This document shows, piece by piece, positions 61,293-64,000 of a stretch of DNA of 64,000 nucleotides (positions are counted from its first letter, which is position 1; each line of letters starts with the position of its first letter). The stretch comes from Anaeromyxobacter dehalogenans 2CP-C. GTDB taxonomy: Bacteria; Myxococcota; Myxococcia; Myxococcales; Anaeromyxobacteraceae. A program made the position numbers and the translations under genes. The notes under the pieces are model-generated. The model saw nothing but the letters and a program-made list of their open reading frames with translations, made no database searches and was not told the origin of the DNA. The stretch covers positions 2,853,001-2,917,000 of the forward strand of contig NC_007760.1 in the NCBI RefSeq assembly GCF_000013385.1, written 5' to 3'.

Positions 61293-61362
61293 TCCCTGCT
61301 GGTGGCGTGAGTCGCTGCGCTGGTGGCTTGAGTCGGCTGCGCCTCGCGTGGCTGCGAGGGTG

Positions 61363-62214
61363 CTACGGCCTTCGCGCCTCGAGGCGCTGCAGCTCGTGCT
61401 CGGGCATGCTCACGTCGCCGAGGTGGCGGTCGGGCGCGACGGCCTCGCCGTGGAAGTCGGAGCCGGCGGTGGGCACGAGGTCCAGCGCCTCGGCGATGCG
61501 CAGGTACTTCTCGCGCACCGAGGGGTTGTGATCCACGTGGTAGACCTCCAGCCCCTCCACGCCCGCCTGGCGGAGGCGCTCGAGATCCCAGCGCTCCAGC
61601 TTCGAGACGCCGGGGTGCGCGACCGTGGTGGTGCCGCCGGCGGCCCGCACCAGGCGGACGGCCTCGTCGGCCTCGAGGCGGTAGCGCTGCACGTAGGCCG
61701 GCTTCCCCTCTCCGAGGTAGGCGTCGAAGGCCTCCTTCACGGTGGCCACCGCGCCCAGCTCGACCAGCGCGCGCGCGACATGGGGGCGGCCGATGGTCTT
61801 GCCGCCGCTCCACTTCTCGATGTCCTCGACCTGGAGGCGCAGGCCCAGCGCGCCGAGCTTCTCGACGATCCGCTGCATGCGCTCGCGCCGGCGCAGCGCC
61901 AGGAAGTCCTCGAACGCGCGCAGGCGCGGGTGCGCCGGGTCCACGAAGTGGCCGAGCAGGTGGATCTCGCGGCGCTCCAGGAACGCCGAGAGCTCGATGC
62001 CCGGCACCAGCCGCAGCCCGAGCCGCGCGGCCGCCGCCGCCGCGTCGTCCATCCCCGCCACGGTGTCGTGGTCGCAGAGCGCCCACACGCCCACGCCCGC
62101 CGCGCTCGCCCGCTCGGCTACCTCGCCGGCGGGATACTGGCCGTCAGACGCCTTGCTGTGGGAATGCAGGTCTATCTTTCCGTTGACGCCCTGCCCGGCA
62201 GCCGGCTCACCCAT
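61363..62214 (-). CDS. PHP-domain phosphoesterase (RnaAM/YciV-like)
   Basis: A 283-residue PHP protein. KIDLHSHSKASDGQYPAGEV and VWALCDHDTVAGMDDAAAAA give the first metal ligands (HxH and DHD). LVPGIELSAFLERREIHLLG, TVAHPGVSKLERWDLERLRQ and TAGSDFHGEAV supply the remaining ones. Size and motifs match the YciV/TrpH group, whose E. coli member (RnaAM) hydrolyses 3',5'-nucleoside bisphosphates and short 5'-phosphorylated RNA. The exact substrate is inferred. ATG start at 62212-62214, divergent from the Rrf2-type regulator 95 bases away. Confidence 0.9.
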   Translation of the reverse strand: MGEPAAGQGVNGKIDLHSHSKASDGQYPAGEVAERASAAGVGVWALCDHDTVAGMDDAAAAAARLGLRLVPGIELSAFLERREIHLLGHFVDPAHPRLRAFEDFLALRRRERMQRIVEKLGALGLRLQVEDIEKWSGGKTIGRPHVARALVELGAVATVKEAFDAYLGEGKPAYVQRYRLEADEAVRLVRAAGGTTTVAHPGVSKLERWDLERLRQAGVEGLEVYHVDHNPSVREKYLRIAEALDLVPTAGSDFHGEAVAPDRHLGDVSMPEHELQRLEARRP

Positions 62215-62309
62215 GAATTGTGCACCTCGAACGTGATAGGATAGCCGTCTCTCCAGGTCGGCGCGCGCCCGGAAGGGAGAGGGGCCGGCGCGCGGAAAGG
62301 CGAGCGTTC

Positions 62310-62789
62310 ATGCAGCACGTACTCCGGATCTCACGGAAGATCGACTACGGCCTGAGGGCCATGATCTATCTCGCGTCGATCCCGCAGGATTCCGTGGTCC
62401 CGTTCCGCGAGATCGCCCGGCAGATGGACGTGCCGGAGGACTTCCTCGCCAAGATCCTGAAGACCCTGGTGGACACCGGCCTGGTCCGCTCCACCCGCGG
62501 CCCGCACGGCGGCTACGCGCTGGCGCGGATGCCGGTGGACATCAGCTTCCTCGACGTGATCGAGTCGGTGGAGGGGCCGGTCGCCCTCAACGTCTGCCTC
62601 GACGGCGAGGACGCCTGCGGCCACTCCACGGCGTGCACCATGGTGTCGGTGTGGCGCCTGGGGCAGGAGCGGATGCTCGACGTCTACCGGCAGGCCAAGC
62701 TCTCCGAGCTCGCCTTCAAGCCGGCGGACGACGGCCAGATCGGCCTGGTGCAGCTCCAGATCCAGTCGTCCGCGCGACCGGTCATCTGA
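62310..62789 (+). CDS. Rrf2-family transcriptional regulator with Fe-S cysteine triad
   Basis: A 159-residue winged-helix regulator. RISRKIDYGLRAMIYLASIP begins the DNA-binding domain, with VPEDFLAKILKTLVDTGLVR then STRGPHGGYALAR as recognition helix and wing. C96, C103 and C109 (NVCLDGEDACGHSTACTMVS) correspond to the three Cys ligands of IscR/NsrR-type clusters, with one extra residue in the first gap (x6, x5). It would sense Fe-S status, nitric oxide or redox state; targets unknown. ATG at 62310; an upstream in-frame start lacks support. A perfect hairpin follows. Confidence 0.9.
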   Translation: MQHVLRISRKIDYGLRAMIYLASIPQDSVVPFREIARQMDVPEDFLAKILKTLVDTGLVRSTRGPHGGYALARMPVDISFLDVIESVEGPVALNVCLDGEDACGHSTACTMVSVWRLGQERMLDVYRQAKLSELAFKPADDGQIGLVQLQIQSSARPVI

Positions 62790-62804
62790 CGGGGCTGCGC
62801 CCCG

Positions 62805-62829
62805 CCCCACGGAGCGGAGCTCCGTGGGG
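62805..62829 (+). terminator. hairpin downstream of the Rrf2-type regulator
   Basis: CCCCACGGAGC (62805-62815) pairs perfectly with GCTCCGTGGGG (62819-62829), loop 3 bases, starting 15 bases after the stop. No T-run. A copy of the compound repeat also found at 61120 follows directly (62837-62888). Confidence 0.6.
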
Positions 62830-62967
62830 CCCCCACCCTGCTGCGCGGGGCCCGTGACCTCGCGCGCTCGCGCGAGGGTCCCCGCGGGCGCGCCTGACGG
62901 CGCGCGGTCAGGGCCGCGATCGACTGGTTCCGGGCTGCGCCCCGCCCCTCCGCGTTAGACTCCCGCC

Positions 62968-63993
62968 ATGACCTTCGATCCCTCCGCCGCCGCGCAGCCC
63001 GGCTCCGGCGTGTTCGGCCTCCCCCACTCCGAGCGCGACGCGGGCGTGGTGCTCGTCCCGGTGCCGTTCGAGGCCACCACCTCCTACGGCGGCGGCACCT
63101 CGCGCGGCCCGGAGGCGATCCTCGACGCGAGCCGGCAGGTGGACCTGTTCGACGTGGAGACCGGCCGCCCGTACGAGGCCGGCATCCACATGCTCCCGGT
63201 GCCGGAGGAGATCGCGCGGCTCGACCGCGAGGCGCGCGCGGCCGCCGAGCCGGTGATCGCCGCCGGTGGCCTGGTGCCCGGCCGGCAGGACCTGGCGCGG
63301 GCGGCCGCCGAGGTGGACGAGGCCTGCGGGCGCGTGAACGCCTGGGTGGAGGACCGCGTCGCCGGGCTGCTCGCCCGCGGCAAGACCGTCGGCCTGGTGG
63401 GCGGCGACCACTCCACCGCGCTCGGCGCCATCGCCGCGCACGCGCGGCGCCACCCGGGCATGGGCCTCCTGCACGTGGACGCCCACGCCGACCTGCGCGT
63501 CGCGTTCGAGGGGTTCACGTACAGCCACGCCTCGGTGATCTACAACGCCGCCGAGCGGCTCCCGGAGCTGTCCCGGATCGTGCAGGTCGGCCTGCGCGAC
63601 CTCTCCGAGGAGGAGCACGCCTACGCGGCGGCGTCGGGCGGCCGGATCGTGCAGCACCACGACGCCGCGCTTTCCCGCGCGCGCTTCGAGGGCGAGCCCT
63701 GGGCGGCGCAGGTCGGGCGCATCGTCGAGCCGCTGCCGCGCGAGGTGTACGTCACCTTCGACGTGGACGGGCTCGATCCCACGCTCTGCCCGCACACCGG
63801 CACGCCGGTGCCGGGCGGCCTCTCGTTCCAGGAGGCCGCGTACCTCGTCGGCGCGGTGGTGCGGAGCGGCCGGCGCATCGTCGGCTTCGACGTGGTCGAG
63901 GTCTCGCCCGGCCCCGAGGGCGGCGACTGGGACGGCAACGTGGGCGCCCGCCTGCTCTACAAGCTGATCGGCTGGGCGCTGGCCGGGCGCTGA
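62968..63993 (+). CDS. agmatinase/arginase-family ureohydrolase
   Basis: A 341-residue binuclear manganese hydrolase. Metal ligands: H148 (VGLVGGDHST), D171, H173 and D175 (LLHVDAHADLRVAF), D265 and D267 (YVTFDVDGLDPTLCPHTG). The PGGLSFQEAAYLV stretch follows as in agmatinases. Family members cleave agmatine, arginine, guanidinobutyrate or formiminoglutamate; HADLR and CPHTGTPVPGGL favour an agmatinase-type enzyme making putrescine and urea, but the substrate is not certain. A loop of about 35 residues near 85-120 is longer than usual. ATG start; the stop at 63991-63993 falls just inside the window. Confidence 0.88.
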   Translation: MTFDPSAAAQPGSGVFGLPHSERDAGVVLVPVPFEATTSYGGGTSRGPEAILDASRQVDLFDVETGRPYEAGIHMLPVPEEIARLDREARAAAEPVIAAGGLVPGRQDLARAAAEVDEACGRVNAWVEDRVAGLLARGKTVGLVGGDHSTALGAIAAHARRHPGMGLLHVDAHADLRVAFEGFTYSHASVIYNAAERLPELSRIVQVGLRDLSEEEHAYAAASGGRIVQHHDAALSRARFEGEPWAAQVGRIVEPLPREVYVTFDVDGLDPTLCPHTGTPVPGGLSFQEAAYLVGAVVRSGRRIVGFDVVEVSPGPEGGDWDGNVGARLLYKLIGWALAGR

Positions 63994-64000
63994 GCGGCGC

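Larger units (their letters stand above)
60993..61362. repeat. 370-base intergenic block of palindromic and direct repeats
   Basis: No gene is seen. After the nuoN terminator come a CGAGGGC hairpin (61061-61077), a perfect 49-base direct repeat (61068-61116 and 61244-61292), a compound hairpin (61120-61185), and two overlapping perfect hairpins (61182-61204 and 61201-61219) that share four bases and so exclude each other. Each 49-base copy contains CCCTGAGCTCGCCGAAGGG, close to a palindrome common in bacterial intergenic DNA. The unit GGGGCCCC followed by CCTGCTG recurs at 61109, 61216, 61285 and again at 62826. Confidence 0.75.

Overview
The window is about 75% G+C, almost wholly coding, with tight codon-bias-driven gene packing. 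Gene content (lysine 2,3-aminomutase family enzymes, FHA and PilZ proteins, duplicated Nuo genes, anaerobic-type glycerol-3-phosphate dehydrogenase, a single bifunctional Rel) points to a Myxococcota bacterium of the Anaeromyxobacter type. That assignment is inferred from recognised families and composition, not from a search. No rRNA, tRNA, CRISPR, insertion sequence or prophage was seen, and the window reads as stable chromosome.

Layout. 1-5 kb: the 5' part of an exported protein, a diacylglycerol-kinase-family lipid kinase, and a fused CgeB-type glycosyltransferase/FkbM methyltransferase. 3.6-8.1 kb: an apparent minus-strand operon glpA-glpB-glycosyltransferase-short glpC-like gene. 8.2-14.6 kb: aspS (TTG start), a YHS-domain gene, an AcuI/YhdH-type oxidoreductase, recJ, a Gly/Thr/Pro-repeat exported protein and a stand-alone receiver domain. 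14.9-24.1 kb: a minus-strand run ordered, in transcription direction, kamA-like, dedA, spoIID-like, queA, PilZ gene, tgt, yajC, secD, secF. It extends the classical queA-tgt-yajC-secDF arrangement. A second kamA-family gene diverges from it, followed by ridA and rel. 28.6-42.2 kb: two zinc-ribbon/FHA proteins, an MTH1187-type protein, a dksA-like gene, a DisA_N-type (c-di-AMP cyclase family) gene, a family 39 glycosyltransferase, a TIGR02757 protein, moaB, a PEGA/TPR lipoprotein, polX, an AmpG-like transporter, a beta-barrel protein and a multipass membrane protein.

42.3-61.0 kb is the centrepiece: two respiratory complex I (nuo) clusters transcribed away from each other from a 160-bp region. 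The leftward cluster has nuoA, B, C, D, G, H, I. The rightward cluster has nuoA, B, C, D, H, I, J, K, L, M, N. Thus A, B, C, D, H and I are duplicated as diverged paralogues, G occurs only in the left cluster, J-N only in the right one, and E and F in neither. The right cluster has the subunit set of an 11-subunit, donor-module-free complex I. The left cluster has a peripheral arm with NuoG but lacks the antiporter-like pump subunits. The shared intergenic region has back-to-back TTGACA boxes forming an inverted repeat.

61.0-64.0 kb: a strong terminator after nuoN, a block of GC-rich palindromic repeats, a PHP phosphoesterase diverging from an Rrf2-family Fe-S-type regulator, and an agmatinase/arginase-family ureohydrolase that ends just inside the window.

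Start codons are often GTG or TTG. Three convergent gene pairs overlap at their 3' ends. Long open frames opposite or beside real genes are G+C artefacts and are left out.
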